Origin: Bacteroides faecalis
Lineage (GTDB): Bacteria > Bacteroidota > Bacteroidia > Bacteroidales > Bacteroidaceae
Assembly: GCF_003865075.1 (NCBI RefSeq)
Contig: NZ_BHWB01000008.1
Coordinates: 62,001 to 126,000 of the forward strand
Direction of reading: 5' to 3'
DNA: 64,000 bases
Of the stretch, positions 18,750 to 26,556 are shown piece by piece. Both the position numbers and the translations under genes were made by a program. Position 1 is the stretch's first letter, and each line of letters starts with the position of its first letter. The notes beneath the pieces were generated by a model. It was not told the DNA's origin. It saw nothing but the letters and a program-made list of their open reading frames with translations, and searched no databases.

Positions 18750-19508
18750 ATGAATCCGTTTTCATTATTAGGAAAGACCATTCTCGTTACTGGAGCATCG
18801 AGTGGAATTGGAGCACAATGTGCTATTGATTGCAGTAAGATGGGAGCAAGAGTAATTTTGCTTGCTCGTAATAAAGAACGTTTGCAACAAACACTTTCAT
18901 TATGTGAGGGTGACGGGCATAAGTATTATTGTGTTGATTTGACGGATTTTAAAACTTTGCCTGAAAAAGTTCAAAACGTGATAACTGAATGTGGTCCGTT
19001 GTCAGGTATTTTACACTGTGCAGGAATCTCTAATACAATGCCTCTTAAAATAGCTACAGCCGAGCTTATGGATACTTTTTTTAAAGCGAATGTTATTGGA
19101 GCTATGATGCTGACTAAAGAGTGTTGCAAGGTAAAACGTTTTGTTAAAGAAGGTGGAAGTATTGTTTTCTTTTCTTCTGTCATGGGGTGTGTTGGTGAAA
19201 GTGCTAAATCCCTATATTCTATGACTAAAGGTGCTCTTATTGCTGCTTCACGCTCTCTTGCGTGCGAATTTGCGGCTAAGAAAATACGTGTAAATTGTGT
19301 CTCACCTGGGGTTGTGCAAACACCTATAAATATGAATCAACCATATATGCAAGATCCTGAATTGCGAACACTGTTTGAGGCCAAACATTTATTAGGATTT
19401 GGCGAGACGACAGATATTTCCAATGCTTGTATTTATCTGTTAAGTGATGCTTCACGCTGGGTAACAGGCCAAAATCTTATAATAGATGGAGGCTTTACGG
19501 TGCGATAA
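18750..19508 (+). CDS. SDR-family 3-oxoacyl-ACP reductase-like protein
   Basis: A 252-residue classical SDR with the cofactor motif TGASSGIG (about 15-22), HCAGIS near 90, Ser in FFSSVMG, and Tyr156-x3-Lys160 in YSMTKGAL. The C-terminus ends GQNLIIDGGFTV, the usual FabG-type ending. In this cassette it most likely reduces the 3-ketoacyl-ACP made by the preceding KAS III to a 3-hydroxyacyl-ACP. Reduction of a sugar keto group is an alternative. The following gene starts directly after its stop codon. Confidence 0.85.
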   Translation: MNPFSLLGKTILVTGASSGIGAQCAIDCSKMGARVILLARNKERLQQTLSLCEGDGHKYYCVDLTDFKTLPEKVQNVITECGPLSGILHCAGISNTMPLKIATAELMDTFFKANVIGAMMLTKECCKVKRFVKEGGSIVFFSSVMGCVGESAKSLYSMTKGALIAASRSLACEFAAKKIRVNCVSPGVVQTPINMNQPYMQDPELRTLFEAKHLLGFGETTDISNACIYLLSDASRWVTGQNLIIDGGFTVR

Positions 19509-20105
19509 ATGAAAGTTGTAACAATCAGAAATTCGGTATTACAGTCTTGTTCCTTTCTTTTTTATAAAGAAGAGGAACAAGACGCTATATTAATTGATTG
19601 TGGTGATGTACAACCTATTTTGAATGAATTAAATAATAGAGGTCTAAGACTTGTTGGAATCTTTATTACCCATTGCCATTATGATCATGTTTATGGATTA
19701 AATAATCTTTTACGTAGCATTAATTTTCAATGTAAAGTTTATGTGACAGAGATTTGTATGATAGGTCTAAAGGATATTCGAGTTAATCTCTCAAAATATC
19801 ATAAAGATCCATTCGTGTTAGATGAAGATGTTCAAACAATACTAATTGCATCTAATTGTTTGCAAAGAATTGCAGGTATAGAAATAAATTGTATACCAAC
19901 ACCTGGACATGATTCTAGTTGTATCTGTTATTTGATTGAGAAATGTTTATTTACTGGCGATTCTTATATTCCTCATTTGCCGGTCTTCACTAAATGGAAA
20001 AGAAGTAATAAAGATCAAGCTTTGAAAAATGAAGAAAAGTTGAGAATAATGAGTCAACAGAATGGCTATAGAGTATACTCTGGACATTGGGCTAAAGTAA
20101 GGTAA
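19509..20105 (+). CDS. Metallo-beta-lactamase-fold hydrolase
   Basis: A 198-residue glyoxalase II-like protein with THCHYDH giving the HxHxDH metal site (His55, His57, Asp59, His60), a later PTPGHDSSCICYL histidine, GDSYI with the bridging Asp, and a C-terminal SGHW. All ligands for a binuclear metal site appear present. It is the last of four tightly packed genes (ACP, KAS III, SDR, this one). A thioesterase role that edits or releases acyl-ACP is a reasonable inference because glyoxalase II enzymes cleave thioesters. No signal peptide is seen. Confidence 0.85.
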   Translation: MKVVTIRNSVLQSCSFLFYKEEEQDAILIDCGDVQPILNELNNRGLRLVGIFITHCHYDHVYGLNNLLRSINFQCKVYVTEICMIGLKDIRVNLSKYHKDPFVLDEDVQTILIASNCLQRIAGIEINCIPTPGHDSSCICYLIEKCLFTGDSYIPHLPVFTKWKRSNKDQALKNEEKLRIMSQQNGYRVYSGHWAKVR

Positions 20106-20429
20106 AAGTAAGCAAATCCTTTTTTTAATCTGCTAATTATTACCTCAATTTGCATATCATTTTTCAGTTTATGGCACAGGACTTCAATATGCTTTCTTTA
20201 GACGGAAATCGTTTGTACGTACTACATTGTGTGTGTTTGTCAATCAAAATTGGTATTGAGTAAAGCATATCTCTAATAATTGGATTGAAAGACAGTATAT
20301 TCAATAAAGTATTATTGTATCATTTTTTATATGTCTGATTCGTAACTCATACGGGTCGGTTTCTTTTTATGCCTATACTTAAAAGTGTATAGGTGAATTT
20401 CTAATTCTAGTAAACTAAATTGTGGTTTT
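20106..20429 (+). other. Intergenic stretch before the aminotransferase gene
   Basis: These 324 bases hold no gene I can support. A small hairpin, CCTATAC at 20372-20378 pairing with GTATAGG at 20387-20393, lies 36 bases before the aminotransferase start. It lacks a T-run, so it is not an obvious terminator. The stretch may hold a promoter for the next gene, but I found no good TAnnTTTG box. Confidence 0.4.
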
Positions 20430-21698
20430 ATGTCAAACAGGATTTATTTATGTCTTGCCCACATGTCGGGCAACGAACAAAGCTTCATTAAAGAGGCGTT
20501 CGATACCAATTGGGTAGTGCCCTTAGGACCTAATGTGAATGGATTTGAGGCGGACCTGAAAGAGTTTGTGACAGCGAGTATTGACGAACTTGAAACTAAG
20601 GAGATCGTTGCTTTGTCAGCAGGTACAGCTGCCGTACATTTGGCCTTGATAGCTTGCGGTGTGAATCCCGGAGATGAAGTGATTGTGCAGTCGTTTACTT
20701 TTTGTGCTTCCTCGCACCCGATAACTTATCTTGGTGCTAAGCCTGTGTTCGTGGATTCGGAAATGGATACCTGGAACATGGATCCTGACCTATTAGAAGT
20801 AGCTATCAAAGACCGTATTGAGAAAACCGGAAAGAAACCGAAAGCGATTGTGCCAGTGTATCTGTATGGTATGCCTGCCAAGATCAATGAAATCATAGCA
20901 ATTGCAGAGAAGTATGACATCCCTGTGATCGAGGATGCTGCCGAAGGTTTTGGCTCGAAGTATAATGGGCAGATGTGTGGTACATTCGGGAAATACGGTG
21001 TGTTGAGTTTTAACGGCAATAAGATGATTACCACTTCAGGTGGTGGGGCTCTAATAACTTCTTCTGCGGAAGATAAGAAAGAAATAATGTTCTATGCTAC
21101 CCAGGCCCGCGAGTCATATCCATATTACCAACACGAGAAGATCGGTTATAACTATCGTATGTCAAATATCTGCGCTGGTATCGGTCGAGGTCAGATGACT
21201 GTGGTTAACGATCATATTTCTCACCATAAGCACATTCAAAAGATGTATGAGGAATTACTTGCAGATATTAAAGGTGTGACAATTCATAGTCAGCCTTCCA
21301 CAGGAGAATATGATAGCAATTATTGGCTCTGTACCATAACTCTTGACCCTGCATTGAGGGTGAACGGACAGGAGAACGCTTATAAGTCAGCTGTTCAGGG
21401 TGCAGTGGGAGGTGCTGCCGGTGTAACTCACGAGGCAAAAGAATTGCATACCGATTGCGAACCTAATGCTAATGTTGAAGCTATGCGTATTTTCCTTGAT
21501 ACGAAAGGCATTGAGAGTCGCCCTCTTTGGAAACCTATGCATAAACAACCAGTATATGCCGATGCTGATGCTTATGTGAACGGGGTTTCAGAAAGTCTCT
21601 TTAAAGTTGGCATGTGTCTGCCTAGTGGCCCATGCGTTACTGATGATGATGTATGTTACATTGTTGAGTGTATTAAAGAAGCAATTCTTGCCGGTTAA
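20430..21698 (+). CDS. DegT/DnrJ/EryC1-type sugar aminotransferase, PglE-like
   Basis: A 422-residue PLP enzyme of the sugar aminotransferase family. AGTAAVHLALIACGVNPGDE binds PLP phosphate, VIEDAAEGFGSKYNG holds the cofactor aspartate, and SFNGNKMITTSGGGAL contains the Schiff-base lysine. ESRPLWKPMHKQPVY near the C-terminus is typical of PglE-type enzymes. An extra segment of roughly 30-40 residues rich in Ala, Gly and Val (about 310-350, SAVQGAVGGAAGVTHEA) makes it longer than most. It should aminate C4 of a UDP-4-keto-6-deoxy-HexNAc, feeding the PglD-like acyltransferase and PglC. The matching 4,6-dehydratase is not in the window. Confidence 0.88.
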   Translation: MSNRIYLCLAHMSGNEQSFIKEAFDTNWVVPLGPNVNGFEADLKEFVTASIDELETKEIVALSAGTAAVHLALIACGVNPGDEVIVQSFTFCASSHPITYLGAKPVFVDSEMDTWNMDPDLLEVAIKDRIEKTGKKPKAIVPVYLYGMPAKINEIIAIAEKYDIPVIEDAAEGFGSKYNGQMCGTFGKYGVLSFNGNKMITTSGGGALITSSAEDKKEIMFYATQARESYPYYQHEKIGYNYRMSNICAGIGRGQMTVVNDHISHHKHIQKMYEELLADIKGVTIHSQPSTGEYDSNYWLCTITLDPALRVNGQENAYKSAVQGAVGGAAGVTHEAKELHTDCEPNANVEAMRIFLDTKGIESRPLWKPMHKQPVYADADAYVNGVSESLFKVGMCLPSGPCVTDDDVCYIVECIKEAILAG

Positions 21699-21800
21699 TA
21701 CTTCATATCCAATTTTAGTTTGTAATTAGTAATAAGAACTTTTTTTCACTGAGACGAAATATCAATGTGTTTGTACGATGGATGGTGGTTAATGAAATTG

Positions 21801-21837
21801 AAAGGGACCTATAAGGCCCTACCTTATAAATCCCTTT
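21801..21837. terminator. Hairpin at the end of the polysaccharide operon
   Basis: AAAGGGA (from 21801) pairs with TCCCTTT, with an inner TATAAGG/CCTTATA pair. It lies between the convergent aminotransferase and amidase genes and probably ends transcription from one or both sides. Confidence 0.55.
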
Positions 21838-21849
21838 ATCAATCCTATC

Positions 21850-22263
21850 TTACAACCCCTCAAATTCCTTTACACAATTAAAGCATGGACACTCCTTCAT
21901 CGGATTCAGATCATGATGTCCTACTATCAACGCCTTCGGAAATCTTCTCCGTAACTCCCGTAGTAAAGCCAGTAAAGAACCTCGTTGCTCCAGCGTGCGT
22001 GTATCTTTAGGTACTCCGTTCATATCTAATCCCCCTTCATAGCAAATTCCGATAGAGTGCGCGTTGTGATTCATACAATGCGCTCCGACTTTTTCCAAAG
22101 GACGTCCCCGGTGGATCTCCCCATCGCGTGTGATGTAAAAATGATAGCCGATGTCACGAAAGCCCCGATGACGGATGTGATCTTGTCGGCAAGCCTCCAC
22201 CGGGAGGGATTTTCCCTCCGGTGTGGCACTGCAATGAATGATAAACAGTGTGATGGTCCGCAT
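21850..22263 (-). CDS. N-acetylmuramoyl-L-alanine amidase, phage-lysozyme type
   Basis: A 137-residue amidase_2 / T7-lysozyme-like protein. LFIIHCSATPEG gives the first zinc His (His10), IGYHFYITRDGEIHRGRP is the family core, and VGHHDLNPMKECPCF provides the second His and the Cys zinc ligand. It cleaves the bond between MurNAc and L-Ala in peptidoglycan. There is no signal peptide. In Bacteroides it commonly follows an HU-like gene and a smalltalk gene, as here, often beside capsule loci. Its biological role in that trio is not established. Confidence 0.9.
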   Translation of the reverse strand: MRTITLFIIHCSATPEGKSLPVEACRQDHIRHRGFRDIGYHFYITRDGEIHRGRPLEKVGAHCMNHNAHSIGICYEGGLDMNGVPKDTRTLEQRGSLLALLRELRRRFPKALIVGHHDLNPMKECPCFNCVKEFEGL

Positions 22264-22267
22264 AAAC

Positions 22268-22375
22268 CTACATACAACTCTGTACGCCTATCAATCCCCC
22301 GATAGCGGTGGCGATAGTGATGATAACTTTAACAATAAAACTCCATTTGGAGCGAGGTGACGATGAACTACTCAT
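22268..22375 (-). CDS. Smalltalk-like small membrane protein (35 aa)
   Basis: A tiny gene encoding MSSSSSPRSKWSFIVKVIIT and ending GGLIGVQSCM. A polar, basic start is followed by one hydrophobic segment (about residues 13-31) and a Cys near the C-terminus. Its size, pattern and place between an HU-like gene and an amidase gene match the Bacteroidales small protein family named smalltalk. It stops 4 bases before the amidase start, so the two are probably cotranscribed. The function is unknown; a membrane or holin-like partner of the amidase is only a guess. Confidence 0.75.
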   Translation of the reverse strand: MSSSSSPRSKWSFIVKVIITIATAIGGLIGVQSCM

Positions 22376-22416
22376 ATACTTTGATTTTTAAGTTGATAAA
22401 AATTTGATTAGAAGAA

Positions 22417-22899
22417 TTAGAGAGTTGGATCAGGAGATTCACCCTCATCCGGCTTAGGATTCGGAGTATTACCAGAGCCTTCTCCTCCGGCAGTAGTCGG
22501 TTTCTGATACTCAGCTTGCTGTCTCAACTGGCTGTCAAGTTTCAAATTGGTAGTTGATAGATTGCCGGTAGCTCTGGCTTTGAGTCGCATACCCGTAATG
22601 TTTTTCTCCAGTGAAAAATCATCCAGCGTTTCGGCCGCTTTACTGCGGATCCCTACACCGAAAATAGCCAGATCGTCAATTTTCACATTCTTACCATCGA
22701 GCAACAATTCCTTGATACAGCCTACCATATCTGTGAGCACCCCTTTGATAACACCACCGGAATACGGAGTGTTGTGTTTAGACATGTGTTCGGCTAGCTT
22801 CGCTAAGTCAAACGTTTCGTCGGCAACCGAACGGGCGAACCACTTACCTGCGTTCACTCCTTTCTTTTGTTGGTTTTGATAAATCTTGTAACGAATCAT
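22417..22899 (-). CDS. HU-like DNA-binding protein (Bacteroidetes long form)
   Basis: A protein of 160 residues from MIRYKIYQNQQ. The core (about 1-125) follows the HU-related family seen in Bacteroidetes (KWFARSVADETFDLAKLAEH, VLTDMVGCIKELLLDGKNVK, IDDLAIFGVGIRSKAAET), and a Pro/Gly/Glu-rich tail ends the protein. A longer frame would start at 22962, but a TATCTTTG -7 box on the minus strand lies at 22960-22967, so transcription starts inside that extension and 22899 is the better start. It probably binds or bends DNA and may act as a regulator. It leads the HU-smalltalk-amidase group. Confidence 0.88.
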   Translation of the reverse strand: MIRYKIYQNQQKKGVNAGKWFARSVADETFDLAKLAEHMSKHNTPYSGGVIKGVLTDMVGCIKELLLDGKNVKIDDLAIFGVGIRSKAAETLDDFSLEKNITGMRLKARATGNLSTTNLKLDSQLRQQAEYQKPTTAGGEGSGNTPNPKPDEGESPDPTL

Positions 22900-22959
22900 A
22901 AAACAATAAAATTTAATGGTTAAACATCGTGTCGCGGAGATTTCTCCCTTTTGACGATA

Positions 22960-22967
22960 CAAAGATA
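22960..22967 (-). promoter_or_regulatory. Promoter -7 box for the HU-like gene
   Basis: On the minus strand this reads TATCTTTG, a perfect match to the Bacteroides -7 consensus TAnnTTTG. The upstream -33 element is not clear. The position favours translation from 22899. Confidence 0.6.
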
Positions 22968-23060
22968 ACTCACTGAAATTCGCGAATGTCGGTTATGCTC
23001 AGTTGTGTGCAGTTAGAGTCACTTATAGTCGATTATTGTCCCTTATTCCCGGTGAATAAT

Positions 23061-23092
23061 GTTGTAAATGTGGATATATTTTGCTATTTTTG
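23061..23092 (+). promoter_or_regulatory. Promoter for the DUF4248 gene
   Basis: GTTG at 23061-23064 and TATTTTTG at 23085-23092, 20 bases apart, fit the Bacteroides -33/-7 promoter. The gene starts 28 bases downstream. Confidence 0.6.
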
Positions 23093-23119
23093 TGACTATA
23101 AATCAGAAATTTATAAGCC

Positions 23120-23338
23120 ATGATAGAATTCAAAATACGTGCTTATGGCCGCATGGAACTCGCTCAACTCTATTCTCCCGAACTGACTAGTATTGCCGCT
23201 TACCGGAAAATGAATAAATGGATTACCCGATGTCCCGGGCTTCAACAACGGCTGTATGACTTGGGCTATCAGCCACAACGCCGATCTTATACACCATTGG
23301 AAGTAAGGGTAATTGTAGATGCATTGGGTGAACCATAA
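23120..23338 (+). CDS. DUF4248 family protein
   Basis: A 72-residue protein starting MIEFKIRAYGRMELAQLYSP, with CPGLQQRLYDLGYQPQRRSYTP later and a C-terminal VIVDALGEP. This is the pattern of the small DUF4248 proteins common in Bacteroides next to DUF3987 genes. The basic helical character and YGRMELAQLY segment suggest a small DNA-binding (HTH-like) protein, but its role is not known. It is transcribed toward the DUF3987 gene, from which it is separated by a large hairpin. Confidence 0.8.
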   Translation: MIEFKIRAYGRMELAQLYSPELTSIAAYRKMNKWITRCPGLQQRLYDLGYQPQRRSYTPLEVRVIVDALGEP

Positions 23339-23340
23339 AA

Positions 23341-23413
23341 CCACTGCTTTGCGTAGGCTAAAGCATAGCTATAGATGCCGTAAAGCTATGCTTTAACTCC
23401 TACAAAGCAGTGG
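23341..23413. terminator. Long imperfect hairpin, bidirectional terminator
   Basis: The left arm at 23341-23370 (CCACTGCTTTG, then TAAAGCATAGCT) pairs with the right arm at 23384-23413 (AGCTATGCTTTA, then AAAGCAGTGG), with a few mismatches and a loop of about 13 bases. It lies between two convergent genes, two bases after the DUF4248 stop. Confidence 0.6.
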
Positions 23414-23464
23414 GTCACTTTATGGGTAAATGGGTACAGTAGGTACACTTTTACCGGCCCATTC

Positions 23465-25348
23465 TCACGCACACACACATACGCGCGCGTAAGTTCCGTT
23501 ACCGTCCACATTGGTAATTGCCTTGCGCTTAACCAAACGTTTTAGCCAGGTGAGAGCAGTATTAGGTTTAATTTCCATTTCTTCAGCCTGTTTCAATATC
23601 TGTGCGCGGGTAAATTCGTTGCCCAGAGATTCGAAAAAGGCGTCGCGGTCGGCATTTGCTCGATGGCTGACTTCCGTGGAAGGCAGAAAGGATAATATAT
23701 GCGTGGCATGGCGGTAAAGAGGTGTCACAAGCCCCATTACGGCTTTAAAATCTTCGGGAGTGATCGTAATATCCCAACGAGGAATAATGTTATCTTGGAT
23801 ATTGTCGTCAGGGATTTCTATGTCCGGAGTAAAAGATGGCTCATTGACGTTCTGCCACTGATAGGGTTGAGAAGATTCGAGGGTACGCAGTGTGGCTACT
23901 TCTGCCATGATGCGGCATATATTGACCGCCAGTCGTGCTACGGAACTACTCATTTCACTACCGTTGGCAATGTCTGAACGATTGAATAAGTTAGAAAAAT
24001 GTTGATTGAATTCTTGTTTCTGCTCATCGGTGAGCCGAAGTGTATGAATGCCATGTTCTTTTAGAAACTCTAGATTCTTTTGCCATTCAAGACCAATGTC
24101 TGTAAAAATGGCTTCCAGATCTCTTTCATCTTGGTCAAATTGATTGATCCATGTTCGTATGCCATACATGTAGTAGAATAGCTGGCGTGAGAAAAGGCCG
24201 TTTTCTGATGAAGGAATGAGTGGTTTTACTTGTGCAGGCGTTCCGGAGAGCAAGACGGAAAGGAAACTTTTCTTTACTTCCCGGTATTCTTGGTTGGTAC
24301 GGCGGTTGTATGCTAACCGGTCATGGTCGAATGCTTGGCGGAGTGTGTGACTCCAATTACCATAATCTGAACCTATGGCGGTGGAAATGGTATCTGCTTC
24401 AGTCTCACAGATAAACCCTGTTCCATCGGCATCCATGATGTTCTGTAGGATTCCTGTACCGGTATTGTTACCTGAGATAAGAAACATTTTGTTTAGAGGC
24501 TTTTGAGGAGGATCTACTTTGGCCCGCTCCTTTCCCATCATCTCGTAGGTTACCTTTTCTCTTAGGTAGGCTTTCATTTGTTCCTCCGTTTGTTGGCGGA
24601 TTTGGTCATGGATAGGTTCTATGAGTAGACGGATGTGTGAAAGTATTCCCTTTCCTGAGGCTGGGGGAGCAATAATAAAGGTTTGCAGACAAGGTGATTG
24701 GAATTTTCCGGCATAAGGACATCGTACATACCGTTCCATGCTGGCTCCCAAGGCAGTTAATGATCCGAGTAGGAGGACGTCATATTGTGCATCAGTGCTT
24801 CCGTAACTCATGATACGCTGTAAAAGTAGTGGCCAGTCTGCCATGGGAAATGTAGGTAATGGCTGGCGGGGTTCACTGCCCTTCAGAAGTTCTTCCGGTT
24901 CACATGCATCCTCTGTCTCCTCTTCATTCGCCTTATTAGGATACGTGTGCGCGTGTGTGTGCGATGGAAGGGCTGAATTTACTGTACCTACTGTACCCAT
25001 ATGGTTATTTATCTGTTTTTCCTTGGGGAATTCTATTCCTGCCATTTCGGACAGATGAAATACTGTGCCTAAGTGGATGTCTCCATGCTGCTTGATGAGT
25101 GCGTTGGAGAATATCCGTTCGGCGTGTTCATGTTGATACTTGGCTGACAATCTACATAGGCGATGAAAAAACTCACGTCCAGCTTCGCCACAATCTGTTG
25201 CGATGGCAAATGCCAATTGTACATACTCGGCATAAGTGGGAGCTATATCAGTTCCCGCCGTTTCTACCACCTCGGTGAGGCGGCATAAAGATTCAATATT
25301 GTTCATTTTTTCAGATGATAAATAATAATTCAAAATTTGTAATTCCAT
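23465..25348 (-). CDS. DUF3987 primase/helicase-like protein
   Basis: A protein of up to 627 residues. The N-terminal ~110 residues (YAEYVQLAFAIATDCGEAGR) resemble a PriCT-2-like helical domain. A polar linker follows, then the DUF3987 core with TFIIAPPASGKGILSHIRLL (Walker A-like, about residue 230) and FLISGNNTGTGILQNI. The C-terminal ~70 residues look like a winged helix. Such proteins resemble replicative primase-helicases of mobile elements but in Bacteroides often sit beside capsule loci with a VirE-N gene, as here. An in-frame ATG at 25306 (MNNIESLCRL) is an equally plausible start. Upstream transcription comes from the VirE-N gene, 11 bases away. Confidence 0.85.
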   Translation of the reverse strand: MELQILNYYLSSEKMNNIESLCRLTEVVETAGTDIAPTYAEYVQLAFAIATDCGEAGREFFHRLCRLSAKYQHEHAERIFSNALIKQHGDIHLGTVFHLSEMAGIEFPKEKQINNHMGTVGTVNSALPSHTHAHTYPNKANEEETEDACEPEELLKGSEPRQPLPTFPMADWPLLLQRIMSYGSTDAQYDVLLLGSLTALGASMERYVRCPYAGKFQSPCLQTFIIAPPASGKGILSHIRLLIEPIHDQIRQQTEEQMKAYLREKVTYEMMGKERAKVDPPQKPLNKMFLISGNNTGTGILQNIMDADGTGFICETEADTISTAIGSDYGNWSHTLRQAFDHDRLAYNRRTNQEYREVKKSFLSVLLSGTPAQVKPLIPSSENGLFSRQLFYYMYGIRTWINQFDQDERDLEAIFTDIGLEWQKNLEFLKEHGIHTLRLTDEQKQEFNQHFSNLFNRSDIANGSEMSSSVARLAVNICRIMAEVATLRTLESSQPYQWQNVNEPSFTPDIEIPDDNIQDNIIPRWDITITPEDFKAVMGLVTPLYRHATHILSFLPSTEVSHRANADRDAFFESLGNEFTRAQILKQAEEMEIKPNTALTWLKRLVKRKAITNVDGNGTYARVCVCA

Positions 25349-25359
25349 ATTGATAAAAC

Positions 25360-25998
25360 TTATAATTTTCGAAATAGCGCTTCCGGATCATGACTAAGGA
25401 AACAGGCTCTCACTATGTCTTTACCTGAAATGTCTACCCCCTTAGTGGGTGTGTTGGCAAGAATCTCAGCTTTCGATCCGTAGGTTAGCTCGACATATTG
25501 CATCGCCCAAATCATGTTTTCTGTAACACATTTCACTTTGTCATCCTGACTTGTCGCGCAGTAGGGTACAAATGCTTTCACACCCCGACCGCTGGGGCTG
25601 ATAAATGTGAGAACCGGACGGAGGAACGGATCGTTGAACAATGCATAGCGCAATTCTACTGCTTCCTGATAAGAATCCATGTGATCTATATCTACTATCG
25701 CTAAGCCGGAAGGTAATACAAAACATTTGCTGTTGCGACGGGTGAATATACCGCAAGGTGTTACATAGGGTAGTCGTGAAGCTTTGGCTGTCCTTATATC
25801 TGCCGCACCACGTACTTGCTCGGTCAGTATTTTGAGTTTTTCGCTACATGTAATCATCTGGTATATTTGGTTTGCTGAAACATCGCAAAAGGGGATGAGA
25901 GTGGCAGGTGTGATAGTCTGTCCGTGTTCATTTTTTATGGGAGCAATAGGGGGCATGAAATAAGACATCTTATATTCACTTGTTAAAACATTTTTCAT
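25360..25998 (-). CDS. VirE N-terminal (BT4734-like) domain protein
   Basis: A 212-residue protein of the VirE-N / BT4734-like family. Its core includes FVLPSGLAIVDIDHMDSYQE and TFISPSGRGVKAFVPY, which look like an archaeo-eukaryotic primase/PrimPol-related palm with the acidic pair IDID-like VDIDH and a GRG loop. KGVDISGKDIVRACFLSHDP near the end is also characteristic. It is the partner of the DUF3987 gene downstream; together they resemble a split primase-helicase. The biological role beside capsule loci is unknown. An internal Met11 start (MSYFMPP) is possible. Confidence 0.85.
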   Translation of the reverse strand: MKNVLTSEYKMSYFMPPIAPIKNEHGQTITPATLIPFCDVSANQIYQMITCSEKLKILTEQVRGAADIRTAKASRLPYVTPCGIFTRRNSKCFVLPSGLAIVDIDHMDSYQEAVELRYALFNDPFLRPVLTFISPSGRGVKAFVPYCATSQDDKVKCVTENMIWAMQYVELTYGSKAEILANTPTKGVDISGKDIVRACFLSHDPEALFRKL

Positions 25999-26101
25999 GA
26001 TATTTTTTTTATGTTGATTGAATTAAATATTGTTTTGTTTTTTAGAACACATTGCAAAATTATGATAAATAAAATAGGTGCGGTTCAGATATGTATGAAC
26101 C

Positions 26102-26133
26102 ATTGTGAAAATATTTAGTGTATAATAACTTTG
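26102..26133 (+). promoter_or_regulatory. Promoter for the 26160 gene
   Basis: ATTG at 26102-26105 and TAACTTTG at 26126-26133 are 20 bases apart, a good Bacteroides promoter. The small gene starts 27 bases downstream. Confidence 0.6.
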
Positions 26134-26159
26134 TTTTAATAATTAAATGAAAAGAAAAA

Positions 26160-26458
26160 ATGAAAAAAGAATTTCACCATTATGCCTTTGGGCTTTTTAT
26201 TGAAGAATTACTTAAGTTTGAACACGTGAAAATCACAGAAATGTGTCACGAAATAAAAATGAGCAAGGAAACTTACGAGCAATTAAAAAAAGGGATGACA
26301 AAAAATTGAGTTTTTACGAACGCATTCTGAATTATTACTACGAACAGCTTACTGAAGAAGAATTTATGGAAAAAACACGTGAATGGACATTACGCTATAT
26401 CCGGTATAAAAAGAAGTGTGAACGTTTGCATAAGGAGGAATTAAATTTAAAAAAATGA
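26160..26458 (+). pseudogene. Small HTH-like protein, frame broken at an A run
   Basis: Bases 26160-26309 encode 49 residues (MKKEFHHYAFGLFIEELLKF, then HVKITEMCHEIKMSKETYEQ, which looks like a helix-turn-helix). Bases from 26306 to 26458 continue in the -1 frame with SFYERILNYYYEQLTEEEFM and a basic C-terminus. Joined at the A6 run 26300-26305, they give one ~99-residue protein. Loss of one A, a programmed -1 shift on the A-AAA-AAT sequence, or a sequencing error would all explain it. I do not recognise the family; the first part could also be translated alone. The promoter upstream suggests a real gene. Confidence 0.5.
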
Positions 26459-26506
26459 ATGAATAAGAAAGTTATCAATGCCGTTATTTAAAAACATTCT
26501 AAATAA

Positions 26507-26538
26507 TTTGCGTGCAAGAAAGTTATGAATTATCTTTG
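26507..26538 (+). promoter_or_regulatory. Promoter of feoAB
   Basis: TTTG at 26507-26510, 20 bases, then TATCTTTG at 26531-26538: an exact match to the Bacteroides promoter consensus, 18 bases before the start codon. I did not identify an iron-regulator site. Confidence 0.75.
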
Positions 26539-26556
26539 CCGAAAATTTAGAGAGTT

